Shown piece by piece: positions 18,035 to 27,894 of a stretch of 64,000 nt of DNA. The notes below the pieces were generated by a model that searched no databases, had not been told where the DNA came from, and worked only from the letters and a program-made list of their open reading frames with translations. Source of the DNA: Synechococcus sp. M16CYN (lineage in GTDB: Bacteria; Cyanobacteriota; Cyanobacteriia; PCC-6307; Cyanobiaceae); NCBI RefSeq assembly GCF_040371545.1, contig NZ_AP029048.1, positions 1,240,001-1,304,000 of the forward strand, read 5' to 3'. Position 1 is the first letter of the stretch. Every line of letters starts with the position of its first letter. Made by a program: the position numbers and the translations under genes.

Positions 18035-18604
18035 ATGAATAATACAAAACAAGCTAGTTCCTCTTTTACAAGGAACGAATTAATTTTAGTGAGTGGTCCG
18101 TCCCGTGGTGGCAAAAGTCGTTGGGCAGAGTCTTTATTGGCCGAAGCCCCTTATGTAACTTATATCGCAACAGCTTCTGATCATCCTGAGGATTCCAATT
18201 GGCAGGACAGGGTACGCTTGCATAGGGAACGTCGTCCTAAACATTGGCACTTGGTTGAACCTGGGTTGGATTTGATTCTTGCGCTTACAGTTTTAACTGC
18301 TAATCAAGCTGTGCTAATTGATTCCATGGGTGGATTTGTAGCATCACACCTTGAATTGGATGAAATAGCCTGGTCGAGTATCTCCAATAAGCTGATCAAA
18401 ACACTGAATACTCGTTCGTATAGCTGTGTGCTAGTGATCGAAGAGACTGGTTGGGGAGTTGTTCCTACAACAAAAATCGGCGGGTTGTTCCGCGACCGTC
18501 TTGGCGAGTTAACACAAAAACTCGATCGTATTGCAGATATAAGTTGGCTTGTCCTTCAAGGGCGAGCTATTAATCTGCACTCTGTTAGTTATCCAGTCCC
18601 ATGA
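18035..18604 (+). CDS. cobU: Adenosylcobinamide kinase / adenosylcobinamide-phosphate guanylyltransferase
   Basis: A 189-residue CobU/CobP enzyme, which phosphorylates adenosylcobinamide and then transfers GMP to it in nucleotide-loop assembly of vitamin B12. The P-loop is GPSRGGKSRW at residues 21-30; YIATASDHPEDSNWQDRV follows, then the conserved RLHRERRPKHW; IDSMGGFV and VIEETGWGVVPTT near 92 and 140 complete the family pattern. It is solitary here, with over 1 kb of non-coding DNA before it. The same window encodes a B12-dependent ribonucleotide reductase (61372), a likely consumer of the cofactor. Confidence 0.93.
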   Translation: MNNTKQASSSFTRNELILVSGPSRGGKSRWAESLLAEAPYVTYIATASDHPEDSNWQDRVRLHRERRPKHWHLVEPGLDLILALTVLTANQAVLIDSMGGFVASHLELDEIAWSSISNKLIKTLNTRSYSCVLVIEETGWGVVPTTKIGGLFRDRLGELTQKLDRIADISWLVLQGRAINLHSVSYPVP

Positions 18605-19167
18605 ATGTTCACTCCAACTTGATGTCCTCCTATTTATCGCTCTATTTAAATCAGTGCATCCTTATAAAACCGGGAAATACCACTTAGACTCATGCAGTGT
18701 CTCAACTTTTCTCAATTTTAATTAAACCTTTAGTTTTTAAATTAATGACCGCAGTTTTCAATGAGCTAACTTTGATTACTAATCCCATGTTTAGATCACA
18801 ACAGATAAAGACTTTAATGCTCTGAGACATCTGTTGTTAATACACAAACGTATATTGGTTCTGGCCAACATAGGAGAAGTCGTTTGGACGATTTTCAGTT
18901 CGAATTAATAGTACATTACCGCCTGATTGTAGAAAAATAAATCTTTCTGAAGAAGTGTGCTGACAGCGCCATGGTTGCGATGGTTAGACCAGACAATTTG
19001 GTCAGGTCCAGATAGTGTCTACAGTTGTCAGTATTTTGGTGACATGTATCCTCCTCTAGTGTATACCACCGGATATCAAGCGCACCTGTGGTGATCTCGG
19101 TACTGCGCCAAGCCCACTTGCGCTCTTAAGTTCCACCCGTTAACTTCTATCGGTCTTCTTTAATTGC
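18605..19167. other. Gap between cobU and the M23 peptidase gene
   Basis: No intact gene. The half nearest the peptidase (about 18960-19130) is richer in GC than the rest and has a minus-strand frame open for about 70 codons without an early start, which may be a gene relic or chance. I recognise nothing in it. Confidence 0.5.
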
Positions 19168-20226
19168 ATGCGCGCGTTGCTCCTGTTAGTAAGTGCAACC
19201 TCGCCCCTGATAACTTTCTTGATTTGGAGTAATCTTCCAGGGCAAGCAGATAACAACACTTTTAATCCTATAGAGCCTCCTCTTCTATCGTTGAAGACTT
19301 CCCAACCGTCAAAAACGCGAGCTTTATCACGTTTCGGCGCGACCTCTGGTTTATCTGTTTGGTTCCAGCTTACTCGCAAGAATTCTCTTACGCGTTTGGC
19401 TACCACATTAGGCTTGCACTCGGAATCTCTTGCAGAACTGAATAACCTTCCTATTAGTCATGTTTTTGGCACTAAGAGCTGGATAATCATTCCTGACTCG
19501 GTTGATAGCTTAGCTACCCGATTAGTCGATATTGATTACAAGTCTAAAAGAATATCGTCATCTCTTTTAACGCCTCTCCCCGTTTCCAGTTTTGTATCTG
19601 TTCCAAAGCAAGATTCTTTAACTGCTTTTTTATTTAGTCCCGATGTGACACAAGACCAGCTCAAAGACTCAAATCCAGGTTTCAAACTCAATGCGCCGGC
19701 GATGGGACATAAGCCCCATATCGTTAATGAATACAGGGGGAAATCCCCGCTAGCGATTCATTCATCAGTGAACGGACAAGCTCGTTGGTCAGACCACCCT
19801 TCGTTTAATTCAGAAACGACTTCTACGAAGAACATCCGCTTCGGTCGTAGCTACCTCTGGCCTACAAAAGGTGTGTTTACATCGGGTTTCGGTTGGCGTT
19901 GGGGCCGCATGCATAAAGGTATTGATATAGCTAATAATACGGGAACCCCAATCTTTGCTGCTCGTGATGGTGTAGTGGTCTTTGCTGGTTGGAGTGGTGC
20001 ATATGGATATCTTGTGGAAATTGCTCATGGCGATGGGGCGTCAACTCGATACGCGCATAACAGTCGAATTCTTGTCGACAAAGGGCAGATAGTCCCTCAG
20101 GGCTCGAGAATTGCTCTCATGGGCAGTACTGGACGGAGTACCGGTCCTCATCTCCATTTTGAAATCCGTCATCCTGGTGGTGCTGCTTTGAATCCTTTGA
20201 GCAAGCTTCCCGCCCGGAGGGCTTAA
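19168..20226 (+). CDS. LysM-like / M23 family metallopeptidase
   Basis: A 352-residue exported protein. A hydrophobic N-terminal segment (about 3-22) serves as signal or anchor. A LysM-like region lies near 62-112 (SLTRLATTLGLHSESLAELN). The C-terminal LytM/M23 domain (about 228-345) has GVFTSGFGWRWGRMHKGIDI with the zinc ligands H about 249 and D about 253, and GPHLHFEIRHPGG with the HxH motif at 328-330. Such enzymes, or their inactive relatives, cut peptidoglycan cross-links or activate amidases during growth and division. The key zinc residues are all present, so activity is plausible. It is followed by tRNA-Met on the opposite strand. Confidence 0.88.
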   Translation: MRALLLLVSATSPLITFLIWSNLPGQADNNTFNPIEPPLLSLKTSQPSKTRALSRFGATSGLSVWFQLTRKNSLTRLATTLGLHSESLAELNNLPISHVFGTKSWIIIPDSVDSLATRLVDIDYKSKRISSSLLTPLPVSSFVSVPKQDSLTAFLFSPDVTQDQLKDSNPGFKLNAPAMGHKPHIVNEYRGKSPLAIHSSVNGQARWSDHPSFNSETTSTKNIRFGRSYLWPTKGVFTSGFGWRWGRMHKGIDIANNTGTPIFAARDGVVVFAGWSGAYGYLVEIAHGDGASTRYAHNSRILVDKGQIVPQGSRIALMGSTGRSTGPHLHFEIRHPGGAALNPLSKLPARRA

Positions 20227-20315
20227 TCGCCCTGAAGTTTTTTCTGCATCATTACAAACCTTAAAGGCTGCTTAGGGTGAAGTAATTTGTCAACCTGTTT
20301 AGATAACGGAACAAT

Positions 20316-20388
20316 GTCAGAGGGGAGATTTGAACTCCCGACCTCAGGGTTATGAATCCTGTGCTCTAACCGACTGAGCTACTCTGAC
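20316..20388 (-). tRNA. trnM: tRNA-Met (CAU)
   Basis: A full cloverleaf can be folded on the minus strand: acceptor GTCAGAG/CTCTGAC, D-stem GCTC/GAGC with loop AGTCGGTTA, anticodon loop TTCATAA (anticodon CAT), variable AGGTC, and T-stem GGGAG/CTCCC with loop TTCAAAT. The D-loop and the Y11-R24-type pairing are those of an elongator rather than the initiator. An Ile-decoding lysidine tRNA with the same anticodon cannot be excluded without identity elements. The 3' CCA is not encoded. It sits between the peptidase gene and the 97-residue ORF. Confidence 0.93.
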
Positions 20389-20437
20389 GAAATCGCCCTT
20401 AAGACGACCACCATCATATATCCCACATGATCAGCCC

Positions 20438-20731
20438 TCAGCGCATTTCAATCGCATTCAGGCGGTCACGGAACGACTGAGGAATCCTGGACTGGACTAA
20501 GCTGGTTGCCTCACCAACAACGGGCGTAGGGTTTACTCCCCGCTGCACTGAACCTCGTCTCGTAGTGCCTCGAGATCCACTCCCAGGATGACGAAGCTCT
20601 GCTGTGTGTTGATCACGCTCTAGTGGGTTTTTCCTCAAGTCTCCCCTCAACTGGTTGAGCAGTCTGAAGTGGCCAGTGGAGCTAAATTTGCGCAAAAGGG
20701 AAGGATCCCAACGCGATGTTCGTTCAGTCAT
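20438..20731 (-). CDS. Conserved-looking 97-residue hypothetical protein
   Basis: A 97-codon ATG frame of normal coding composition. It begins MTERTSRWDPSLLRKFSSTG and ends in SFRDRLNAIEMR, with an arginine-, glycine- and serine-rich middle (about 50-68) that looks disordered. It has the look of the small basic proteins conserved among marine Synechococcus, but I cannot name a family. It is divergent from the peroxiredoxin gene, 126 bp between starts, and lies just before tRNA-Met on the same strand. An RNA- or nucleic-acid-binding role is only a guess from the charge. Confidence 0.55.
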   Translation of the reverse strand: MTERTSRWDPSLLRKFSSTGHFRLLNQLRGDLRKNPLERDQHTAELRHPGSGSRGTTRRGSVQRGVNPTPVVGEATSLVQSRIPQSFRDRLNAIEMR

Positions 20732-20857
20732 CGGTAGAGCGTGTGGTGCACCGTTCTGTCCACAAAGGCGTGATAATTTGATATGTGAGACTGAAAGTCG
20801 TTTCGATTACGGGTTAGTCCCTTTCGATTTTCAGTCGAACTTCACTGCACCCTGATC

Positions 20858-21460
20858 ATGACCGACAACGGTTGCCTCCGCGTGGGCCAACAAGCTCCTG
20901 ATTTTACTGCTACCGCTGTGGCGGACCAGGAATTCAAAGAGATCTCCTTATCTCAATATCGTGGCAAGTATGTGGTGCTGTTTTTCTATCCACTAGACTT
21001 CACTTTTGTTTGTCCCACAGAGATAACTGCGTTCAGCGATCGCTACACGGACTTTTCAAGCAAGAACACTGAGGTTCTTGGCGTTTCCGTAGACAGCCAA
21101 TTCAGCCACCTTGCTTGGATCCAGACGCCTCGTGATCAAGGCGGCATCGGCGATATCAGCTATCCTCTAGTTGCTGATTTGAACAAAGAGATCGCTGCGG
21201 CATACAACGTACTTGACAAAGTCGGGGGTGTCGCCCTACGTGGTCTGTTCATAATTGATCCTGACGGTGTAATTATGCACTCCACTATCAATAATCTACC
21301 TGTTGGTCGGAACGTTGATGAGACTTTACGGATTCTACAGGCTTTTCAATATGTTCAAGCAAATCCTGACGAGGTTTGCCCTGCTAATTGGACTCCTGGC
21401 GAGAAGACAATGAAGCCTGATCCCAAAGGCAGTAAAGAATATTTTGCTGCTATTGGCTGA
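20858..21460 (+). CDS. 2-Cys peroxiredoxin
   Basis: A 200-residue typical 2-Cys peroxiredoxin (AhpC/TSA family), reducing hydrogen and alkyl peroxides with electrons from thioredoxin. The peroxidatic C52 is in DFTFVCPTE, and the resolving C174 in [10 protein letters not shown]; the [18 protein letters not shown] block and the C-terminal YFAAIG (the YF motif linked to overoxidation sensitivity) are present. It corresponds to the plastid 2-Cys Prx. A good terminator follows 36 bp after the stop. Divergent from the 97-residue ORF. Confidence 0.95.
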   Translation: MTDNGCLRVGQQAPDFTATAVADQEFKEISLSQYRGKYVVLFFYPLDFTFVCPTEITAFSDRYTDFSSKNTEVLGVSVDSQFSHLAWIQTPRDQGGIGDISYPLVADLNKEIAAAYNVLDKVGGVALRGLFIIDPDGVIMHSTINNLPVGRNVDETLRILQAFQYVQANPDEVCPANWTPGEKTMKPDPKGSKEYFAAIG

Positions 21461-21496
21461 TTAGACAGCTTAATCTACCGAAATTAATTTAGTTTC

Positions 21497-21530
21497 AGAC
21501 CCCATTAACCATGGCCAGTGGGGTCTTTTA
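21497..21530 (+). terminator. Rho-independent terminator after peroxiredoxin
   Basis: AGACCCCA at 21497-21504 pairs with TGGGGTCT at 21519-21526, an 8-bp GC-rich stem extended by a T-G pair, and runs directly into TTTTAT. It lies 36 bp after the stop codon of the peroxiredoxin gene, in the correct orientation. Confidence 0.85.
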
Positions 21531-23203
21531 TCTTATTTAAGATATTGGAAATTAATTCACGGAGTGAAACCTATTGTGATTATTTTTACCACCTATCATC
21601 ATGCAGGTTGACGATGGTGATTTTCCTTCTAAGCTTTATTAAGTGAATAGGATCAGTAGATATAAAACTTAATCTCCACAATAAAAATCAAGAGACTACT
21701 TCAACTCGATTCTAATTTGCCTATATTTACTAAATCAAGAACTTTATCTACTTCATAAATTAATTAAATCTTTTGTAAAATTAATTAGCAATAACTCTTC
21801 ATGAATATCATACTGTAAGCTTTGTACAATTGAGTTTAATCAAATCTAGTAGTGCAAGCAATTAAATTTAAATAAAATTATTCGCCATCTTTTTAACGGT
21901 AGACTAAAATGTGCCAAATATACTTCAGTAAAAAGTTATTCTTTGATATAGCTCCGGTAAAAAATCTGCTAGATGCTATTATTAGGATAAAAACCGTTAT
22001 ATTTTCTGAATAATACTATTTAAGTTATCAAATTTTATTCGAACAAATTCTTCAGAATCTGGGTAAAAATATGCTTTATATTAATTAATAATTTATTCAC
22101 AGACATAGAAACCTTAAAAGACAATAACGTTTATTAAACTTAAATTCAAAAGTATTTAGACTCATCTAATAGAAAGTAAAAATTTTGACTAAATAGGTGT
22201 TAATTATAATTTTAATTGGGCTTCGAAAGTAACTATTGATAGTTTCTACTACTAGTTACCATATTTTAAAGATATAAGTAACATCATAAATATATACCTC
22301 AACTCTAGAAATAGACTTATAGTTGTGGTCTACTAATAGACTTATTGGCACATGAAGCATTTATGGTTAGTCCTAAAATACCTGTAAGATTAACCATCTT
22401 GACTTAAATTAAATAAACTATTATGAAAATTCTTATATTAGCAACATGAGAGAATTTTCAATTGATCTACTGCCAATAGCTGCAAAAAAATTGAAACCAT
22501 TTTTCGGATAACCTAGTTTACTTATGGTTGCAGGAAAATAGCATATATTAAGATGGAGAAGTATGACTAAGCATAGCATTCAGGATCCATAATCTTAGGT
22601 TAACAACAATAAACTATTAGGGATATACTAATCTTAGTTTAAAATCGAAATATGTTCTATGAACAACTGACTATAAATGTTTCTCGTTTCCTTGAGTTTG
22701 TGAGAGTACAATCATTAGCTTTGGTCGAATTAGCCTGCTAGTCATCGCTCCTACTGTTGTCGAATCGTGCACATAAATCATAAAGGAGAATTTACGCTGG
22801 GAGCAGCGCTCTTCGTTTAAAATATATCCCTGGAAGCAGGGCTTATTAATGACCGATGCTAAAAGTCAATTTCAGACCGACGTTACAAGATCGATTGAAG
22901 GCTAAATCGTGCTACTAGTCAATGTTAAACTGCTTACTAACACAATAACAGGTTAAACTGCTAATTTGATTAATAGTCTTTTCTATTCTAAGACTTTTTG
23001 AAAAATAACTAAAGGCTAACTAAGGTTCAATAATGCCATAATCAAGATCGGAATTGATCTTGAATCTTGCAAAGATAAGTTAAAGTGTTCAGTGATTGAA
23101 TAAGATCAAATGTCACTGAACTGGACAAACCAAAACTATTTAGTTCAATCTACAATACAAGCGACCATGATTAAGACACGGAAGCAGAATAAAAACAACC
23201 GGC
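21531..23203. other. Gene desert before ftsH
   Basis: About 1.7 kb of AT-rich DNA with no ORF of note on either strand. A GC-richer patch around 22700-22870 includes an 18-codon frame starting MTDAKSQFQTDV and ending at a stop, which could be the broken start of a lost gene. I see no tRNA, repeat array or recognisable RNA. Confidence 0.55.
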
Positions 23204-25003
23204 TTAGGTTAGTCCGGCTAGGCTCCTAAATCGTTCGCCACTCAACGTCTCCTCTTCTATTAAGGCTTCTACAAGGTCATCCATTAGCTGACGTCGGGAG
23301 TTTAAAAGAGACATCGCTTGGTCTAGTGCGCTCTTCGCTAACGTGCGAATCTGATCATCGATGGCTTGACCCGTCGATTCGGCGTATCCGGGGCGCCGAC
23401 TGAACCAGTCTCGACCTAGAAAGACTTCAGAGCCTGGACCTTCAAGAGCAAGGGGGCCGAGTGCTGAGAAGCCAAAACGAGTGACCATTTCTCTGGCTAG
23501 TTGGGCCACCATCTGAAAATCCCCGCTTGCGCCTTGCGTCACCTCTAATGGCCCAAAAACTATCTGTTCAGCTGCGCGACCCCCCAAAGCAACCACTAAA
23601 TTGGCAAAACAGGAGGAACGTGTCAGCAGACCGTAGTCTGACTGGTCCTGGTCAGGTATAAACCGGGTATAGGCTCCGGCCTTATTCCTGGGAAGAAGAG
23701 TAACCTTGTCGACCTTATTAGCTGCTGGCAATAAGGATGCCACAAGAGCGTGACCGACTTCGTGATATGCGATCAATCGCTTCTTTGCGCTGTCCTGCAA
23801 AGGCCGATTGCTTAGGCCCATTGTGATGCGTTCAAGAGCACCTTCTAGCTGAGCGTCCCCGATTTCAGCTTTGTCTTGTCGAGCAGCCAGGATTGCCGCT
23901 TCATTGAGCAGATTAGCTAAATCAGCACCTGAAAATCCAGGAGTGCGCGTGGCCCAGTACTCAAGATTTACCTCAAGAGCCAGAGGCCGACTGCGGGCAT
24001 GTACTGCAAGAATGGCTACGCGGCCGCGCCGATCAGGTAAACCAACATCGATGCGTCGATCAAAGCGGCCGGGGCGTGTGAGAGCCGTATCTAGCACATC
24101 AGCTCGATTCGTTGCTGCTAAGAGAATGACGCCAGAGTTTTCCTCAAAGCCGTCCATTTCCGTCAGCAACTGGTTCAGGGTTTGCTCACGTTCGTCATTT
24201 CCTCCGCCAATGCCAGCCCCCCGCTGACGACCAACAGCGTCAATTTCGTCGATGAACACGATGCAGGGTGCCTTGTCCTTTGCTTGTCGAAACAAATCCC
24301 TAACGCGACTGGCTCCAACACCGACGAAGAGCTCTACGAATTCGGATGCCGCCATGGAGAAAAAAGGTACCCCTGCCTCTCCAGCAATGGCCTTGGCTAG
24401 AAGCGTTTTGCCAGTTCCCGGAGGGCCAACAAGCAACACACCACGAGGAATCTTGGCACCAAGGCGAATAAAGGTTTCCGGTTGTCTGAGAAAGGTGACT
24501 ACTTCCTCTAGTTCCTGTCTGGCATCGTTGATTCCCTCAACATCTTCAAAGCGAACCTGCAAATCTTCTTGGGGCTTCAATCGCGGTTGGCTACGGCCAA
24601 ATCCAAGGGCTTGGTTAGCTATCTGCGCAGAACGACGCAGTAGAAAAGATAAACCGATTACAACAAGCAGCACTATTAAAAGAGTGCCTGCCAAATCGCG
24701 GATGGCCTGTTCACGCCGGCCATCTACGACCGTTAACGGGGTGCCAGAGCTCTCTGCAGCACGAAGGATCTGGTTGTCGTTCGAAAAAATCGGGACATTA
24801 ATTCGTCGCCCGTCGTCGTACTCCACCCGTACCTCACGACGAGCTGGAACAAGATCCAATTGCTTGACTTTTTTGTTGTCGATATCCCGCAAAAGCCTTG
24901 AATAACTGACGCCCTTCTCCTTCTTCCACAACTTCTGGAAGAAAAATCCTGACACCTGCGGATCGACTGGTGAATCTGATGACTGCTTCGAACCTGGAGC
25001 CAC
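23204..25003 (-). CDS. ftsH: ATP-dependent zinc metalloprotease FtsH
   Basis: A 599-residue AAA+ membrane protease. The Walker A is [19 protein letters not shown] near residues 193-211, Walker B is [15 protein letters not shown], the second region of homology ends in [13 protein letters not shown], and the zinc site HEVGH is at 414-418, with the third ligand region downstream. One transmembrane segment is clear (about 108-126, [17 protein letters not shown]). The first N-terminal segment usual in FtsH is not obvious: residues 1-40 are polar apart from SGFFFQKLW. FtsH proteins degrade damaged D1 and misassembled membrane proteins; which paralogue this is cannot be told. Divergent from rpmF, 87 bp apart. 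Confidence 0.95.
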   Translation of the reverse strand: MAPGSKQSSDSPVDPQVSGFFFQKLWKKEKGVSYSRLLRDIDNKKVKQLDLVPARREVRVEYDDGRRINVPIFSNDNQILRAAESSGTPLTVVDGRREQAIRDLAGTLLIVLLVVIGLSFLLRRSAQIANQALGFGRSQPRLKPQEDLQVRFEDVEGINDARQELEEVVTFLRQPETFIRLGAKIPRGVLLVGPPGTGKTLLAKAIAGEAGVPFFSMAASEFVELFVGVGASRVRDLFRQAKDKAPCIVFIDEIDAVGRQRGAGIGGGNDEREQTLNQLLTEMDGFEENSGVILLAATNRADVLDTALTRPGRFDRRIDVGLPDRRGRVAILAVHARSRPLALEVNLEYWATRTPGFSGADLANLLNEAAILAARQDKAEIGDAQLEGALERITMGLSNRPLQDSAKKRLIAYHEVGHALVASLLPAANKVDKVTLLPRNKAGAYTRFIPDQDQSDYGLLTRSSCFANLVVALGGRAAEQIVFGPLEVTQGASGDFQMVAQLAREMVTRFGFSALGPLALEGPGSEVFLGRDWFSRRPGYAESTGQAIDDQIRTLAKSALDQAMSLLNSRRQLMDDLVEALIEEETLSGERFRSLAGLT

Positions 25004-25090
25004 GACAACACAGCGCTGGGATGAGCCTAGCGATTTGACGCGAGACCTCCTAAGACGAGAGAATCGAAGTCTGGAAATAACTCAGCCACA

Positions 25091-25267
25091 ATGGCCGTCC
25101 CGAAGAAGAAAAAATCGAAAGCGAAACGCAATCAGCGAAGTGCTACCTGGAAAAGCAAGGCTGCTGTCGCAGCCCAACGCGCCATGTCCATTGGCAAGTC
25201 TGTTTTGAGTGGCCGAGCCCAGGGATTCGTTTATCCCGTCGACGAACCCGAAGGTAACGAGTCTTGA
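25091..25267 (+). CDS. rpmF: 50S ribosomal protein L32
   Basis: A 58-residue L32 beginning [18 protein letters not shown], the family hallmark, then [20 protein letters not shown] and a cyanobacterial tail [14 protein letters not shown]. The zinc-binding cysteines of some L32 proteins are absent, as is normal in this group. ATG at 25091, stop TGA at 25265-25267. Its last 37 bp overlap the 3' end of the convergent glycerate kinase gene. It is divergent from ftsH. Confidence 0.96.
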   Translation: MAVPKKKKSKAKRNQRSATWKSKAAVAAQRAMSIGKSVLSGRAQGFVYPVDEPEGNES

Positions 25268-26238
25268 CGAGAGTTATTTACGTGAATCCGAGTCAGTTGA
25301 CGGTTCGCATTCACTTCGAGCACAACGTCGGCGGGGATATTCTCGAAGCACCGCGATGGAATCGCGGTGAGAATCATTCGAACGAAACTATCTACTTCAG
25401 CTGAGTTTAATGAAATCCCGTATTGCGATTGCATCAAGGACTCCTGTTGACGTTTCCAGAGTTGTGGTGAAAGAAAGTCCACCGCGCGGAGCTGCCAGAG
25501 TTGATCGAATTGGCTCCAAATCGGTTGATACCCCAGAAGAAGGTGCTGTATTCGCTCGCGATACCTTAGTTCTTCTTCCGTTGGTTGAGGATTGAGGTGG
25601 AGTTCCTGGACCAAAGGATCGAATCCGTTTTTACACCCCACAAACCATCCTTCCAGTAAGAGCAAATCAGCTTTACAACGTTGCCATCCACAACGATCTC
25701 CACGGGCATTTCTTAATGCTTTATCAAAACGCGGCAGCAGGACCAATTCCCCATTCCGCCAAGCCTCAAGAGTTGTCATAAGTAGATCAAGTTCATGACT
25801 CCCAGGCAGGGCTCGGGGGACGCGCCAAGGATTTCCCTGCATGGCTTCTTCGAGTTGTTCTGCTGCAAAATAAAAGTCGTCGATCGAGACCACCTGAACG
25901 GACAAACCCAAGTTGCGCGCAGCCGTTTCGAGCCAGCGACCGAAGGTAGATTTTCCACAGCCTGGAAGAGCACTCAGGCCGATTAGTTGCTTTGTTGCAG
26001 AATGAGTGCGCGCATAGCTCAGTATTGGAAGTCCTAGAGACCAAAGCCAATCAACACTACACTTGGGGTGCCAGGCATCAAGGGCAAGATGGACTTGTTC
26101 CACCATCCAAGATTGACGCCATTGATAAGCATCACCGAACCCAAGATAATTCAAAAGCATGCGCTGATCAGATGATGAGACCAGCTGTAAATCATTAGGA
26201 TCCAACCTTAAAGGCCTCCAAGATAATTGCGTACACAA
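25231..26238 (-). CDS. Glycerate 3-kinase-like P-loop kinase
   Basis: A 335-residue P-loop kinase. Walker A is [11 protein letters not shown] at about 90-100; [17 protein letters not shown] follows near 117-133 with the DDFY motif of the phosphoribulokinase/uridine kinase-like fold; [13 protein letters not shown] and LLLEGWFVG come later. These match D-glycerate 3-kinase of plants and cyanobacteria, the last step of the photorespiratory cycle that returns 3-phosphoglycerate to the Calvin cycle. The N-terminal ~80 residues are a helical extension. It overlaps rpmF by 37 bp at its 3' end, and its start overlaps the end of the ycf20-like gene by 44 bp, so the minus-strand genes form a run. Confidence 0.82.
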   Translation of the reverse strand: MCTQLSWRPLRLDPNDLQLVSSSDQRMLLNYLGFGDAYQWRQSWMVEQVHLALDAWHPKCSVDWLWSLGLPILSYARTHSATKQLIGLSALPGCGKSTFGRWLETAARNLGLSVQVVSIDDFYFAAEQLEEAMQGNPWRVPRALPGSHELDLLMTTLEAWRNGELVLLPRFDKALRNARGDRCGWQRCKADLLLLEGWFVGCKNGFDPLVQELHLNPQPTEEELRYRERIQHLLLGYQPIWSQFDQLWQLRAVDFLSPQLWKRQQESLMQSQYGISLNSAEVDSFVRMILTAIPSRCFENIPADVVLEVNANRQLTRIHVNNSRQDSLPSGSSTG

Positions 26239-26506
26239 AGCCCAATCTAAAGTAATTTAACCAAGGAGAATGGTGTCTTATCAATGCCAAAAACTCACAG
26301 CCAAGAAGGGCAAATAGTGCACTAAAAGTGCGTGCCCCAGTGATATTTTCTAAATGGACAGTGAAGTTGCTGCCAACAAAAAAACCGGCAAGTACAATGA
26401 TCAACCCCGAACTTCGACGCCACCAAGAACCTGCAAAACCATCATGTAGTTGGCGACCCACTTTGAGCTGAAAGTCTGCTAAACGAGTGCGTTGCAGTGT
26501 GCTCAT
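26195..26506 (-). CDS. ycf20: Ycf20-like membrane protein (DUF565)
   Basis: A 103-residue membrane protein starting at the ATG at 26506, MSTLQRTRLADFQLKVGRQL. I prefer this over a start 60 bp upstream because the ATG overlaps the stop of the preceding phosphatase gene in an ATGA arrangement, suggesting translational coupling. The DUF565/Ycf20 pattern is visible: WWRRSSGLIIVLAGFFVG, ITGARTFSALFALLGCEF, and the final [20 protein letters not shown]. Three hydrophobic segments (about 32-48, 60-78, 86-99). Ycf20 is conserved in plastids and has been linked to non-photochemical quenching in algae and plants; the cyanobacterial role is unsettled. Confidence 0.85.
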   Translation of the reverse strand: MSTLQRTRLADFQLKVGRQLHDGFAGSWWRRSSGLIIVLAGFFVGSNFTVHLENITGARTFSALFALLGCEFLALIRHHSPWLNYFRLGFVYAIILEAFKVGS

Positions 26507-27294
26507 GAACGTGAATTCATCAATAAATATTCCAAGTACTTCAATGTCACAATACGGTTTGGACAAGGGGGACCCTGATTAACAGTTAAGGGAAGATGTG
26601 CTTCTCCAAGGTGGTCGAGCACAGCTATAGCCATATGGACCGTCTTCACGAGCTCTCGATCCCACGGGGAAGGAGTGAGAAGACAACGCAGACCAGCTGA
26701 TACAGCAGCCTTGAGACCTGCGGCTGAATCTTCTATGGCGAATGCTCTTGCTCGATCAATGCCGCTTTGCTCTAGAGCGAGAAGATAGCCATCTGGTGAG
26801 GGTTTTCCGCTAGACACATCATCAGATGTAATTACACCATCAAAAATCGGTAAGATATCGGCACCATGATCCAAAATTGCTTGCACCGATGCGGCACCAC
26901 TGGAAGTCACGATCCATTGCGTAATTTTGTTCTGGTGCAACTCATGCAAAAGGCGTATCACGCCAGGCCTCCAGTAAACATGTCCTTCGCGTACACGTGC
27001 GCAATAGTGCTCACTCTTTCGATCGCATAAGAAACGCAGCTGCTCTCGCGTTAGAGTCACACCCTGATCAAACGCATAGCTCGCAACTCGGCGCAATCCA
27101 CCAGAAATACAAAGGAGCCTGGAGTATAATTCTCTGTCCCAATAGAATGGGATCGATAATTCCTGAAAGGCTTGATTGAAGGCAGGGCGATGTCCGTCCA
27201 TCTCTGTGTCGGCAAGGGTGCCGTCTACGTCCCAAAAAACAGCATTAAGCGTGGCTGTCAACTGGCAAAATCGAAAGCACAACGCATCAATCAT
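26503..27294 (-). CDS. cbbY: HAD-family phosphatase, CbbY type
   Basis: A 263-residue HAD hydrolase. Motif I is FWDVDGTLADTE with nucleophile D22 and acid D24; motif II is VTSSGA near 140; motif III K in SSGKPSPDGYLLALE near 172; motif IV is AIEDSAAGLKAA near 193. The order and the cap between motifs I and II match CbbY/CbbZ and beta-phosphoglucomutase relatives; plant and bacterial CbbY remove xylulose-1,5-bisphosphate, an inhibitor of Rubisco, which would fit next to photorespiratory glycerate kinase. The first ~15 residues may be non-coding, since family members start close to the DVDGT motif. It is coupled to the downstream ycf20-like gene by a 4-bp overlap. Confidence 0.85.
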   Translation of the reverse strand: MIDALCFRFCQLTATLNAVFWDVDGTLADTEMDGHRPAFNQAFQELSIPFYWDRELYSRLLCISGGLRRVASYAFDQGVTLTREQLRFLCDRKSEHYCARVREGHVYWRPGVIRLLHELHQNKITQWIVTSSGAASVQAILDHGADILPIFDGVITSDDVSSGKPSPDGYLLALEQSGIDRARAFAIEDSAAGLKAAVSAGLRCLLTPSPWDRELVKTVHMAIAVLDHLGEAHLPLTVNQGPPCPNRIVTLKYLEYLLMNSRS

Positions 27295-27307
27295 CCTGCT
27301 ATAAAGA

Positions 27308-27894
27308 TTAGCCTGTCGTTGTTGGTTGGTTCCCAGCTTCGACCTCGGTCATTACTGACTGTAACCGAGGCCAACTTCCTTCACGGTCTTGAGCCGCTTT
27401 TCCAGTGCCACGTTTTTCATATGCCAAATCGGCTTCAGCTTCGTGAAAGAGGGTTAACCGACCACTCAGCATTTTCCCCATTTCCTGAGGTGCAATAGGC
27501 AGTTTCGGACTTTGAGCAAGCGATGCACCGCTTGATTGAAACTAATCAACGCAACGGTGGTAGCCATTCGCGCCACAATCCGTCGCAAATGGCATAACTG
27601 AATTACTGTTGCACGCATTGTCTTCACCTGATGCCCAGCCAGGGGCCGTTATCCTTTCAACATATGGAGCGCTAAGAATAGACCCGACCCTGCCATCGCT
27701 GAACGTCAACATCCCAATGGTATTCGGGTTCTTGTTACTGTAAATATGAGTTAGCAACCACTGCGACACCGCGCCGAGCTTAAAACTGGGCCATGGGAGG
27801 ACAAAGCACGGATCGCCGCTTCATCTTGGCTAATCCATCTGGCAATCATCCTTAACTTTAAAAGGTCGTCCCATCGAGATCCTAGTGGTGCAAA
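27308..27894 (-). pseudogene. Decayed gene with nonsense codon and frameshift
   Basis: On the minus strand three protein-like pieces are joined by damage. The first, 27894 down to about 27770, reads RWDDLLKLRMIARWISQDEA and continues SHGPVLSSA. A change of frame near 27770-27800 leads into a 75-codon piece ending in HRCVD and a TAG at 27542-27544. The same frame then stays open for 77 codons (to TAA at 27308-27310), including GRLTLFHEAEADLAYEKRGT. Amino-acid composition is coding-like throughout, unlike the flanking desert. I cannot name the family. Alternatively the last piece is a separate small gene starting at an internal ATG (57 residues). TAG is a normal stop in this genome, so readthrough is not needed. 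Confidence 0.45.

Noticed and set aside
18918-19126. Minus-strand frame of about 70 codons before the M23 peptidase
   Set aside because: No early start codon; a frame of this length is expected by chance in GC-moderate DNA.
20316-20388. Initiator tRNA reading of the CAU tRNA
   Set aside because: The D-arm and acceptor stem lack initiator features such as an unpaired first base, so an elongator (or possibly Ile lysidine) tRNA is favoured.
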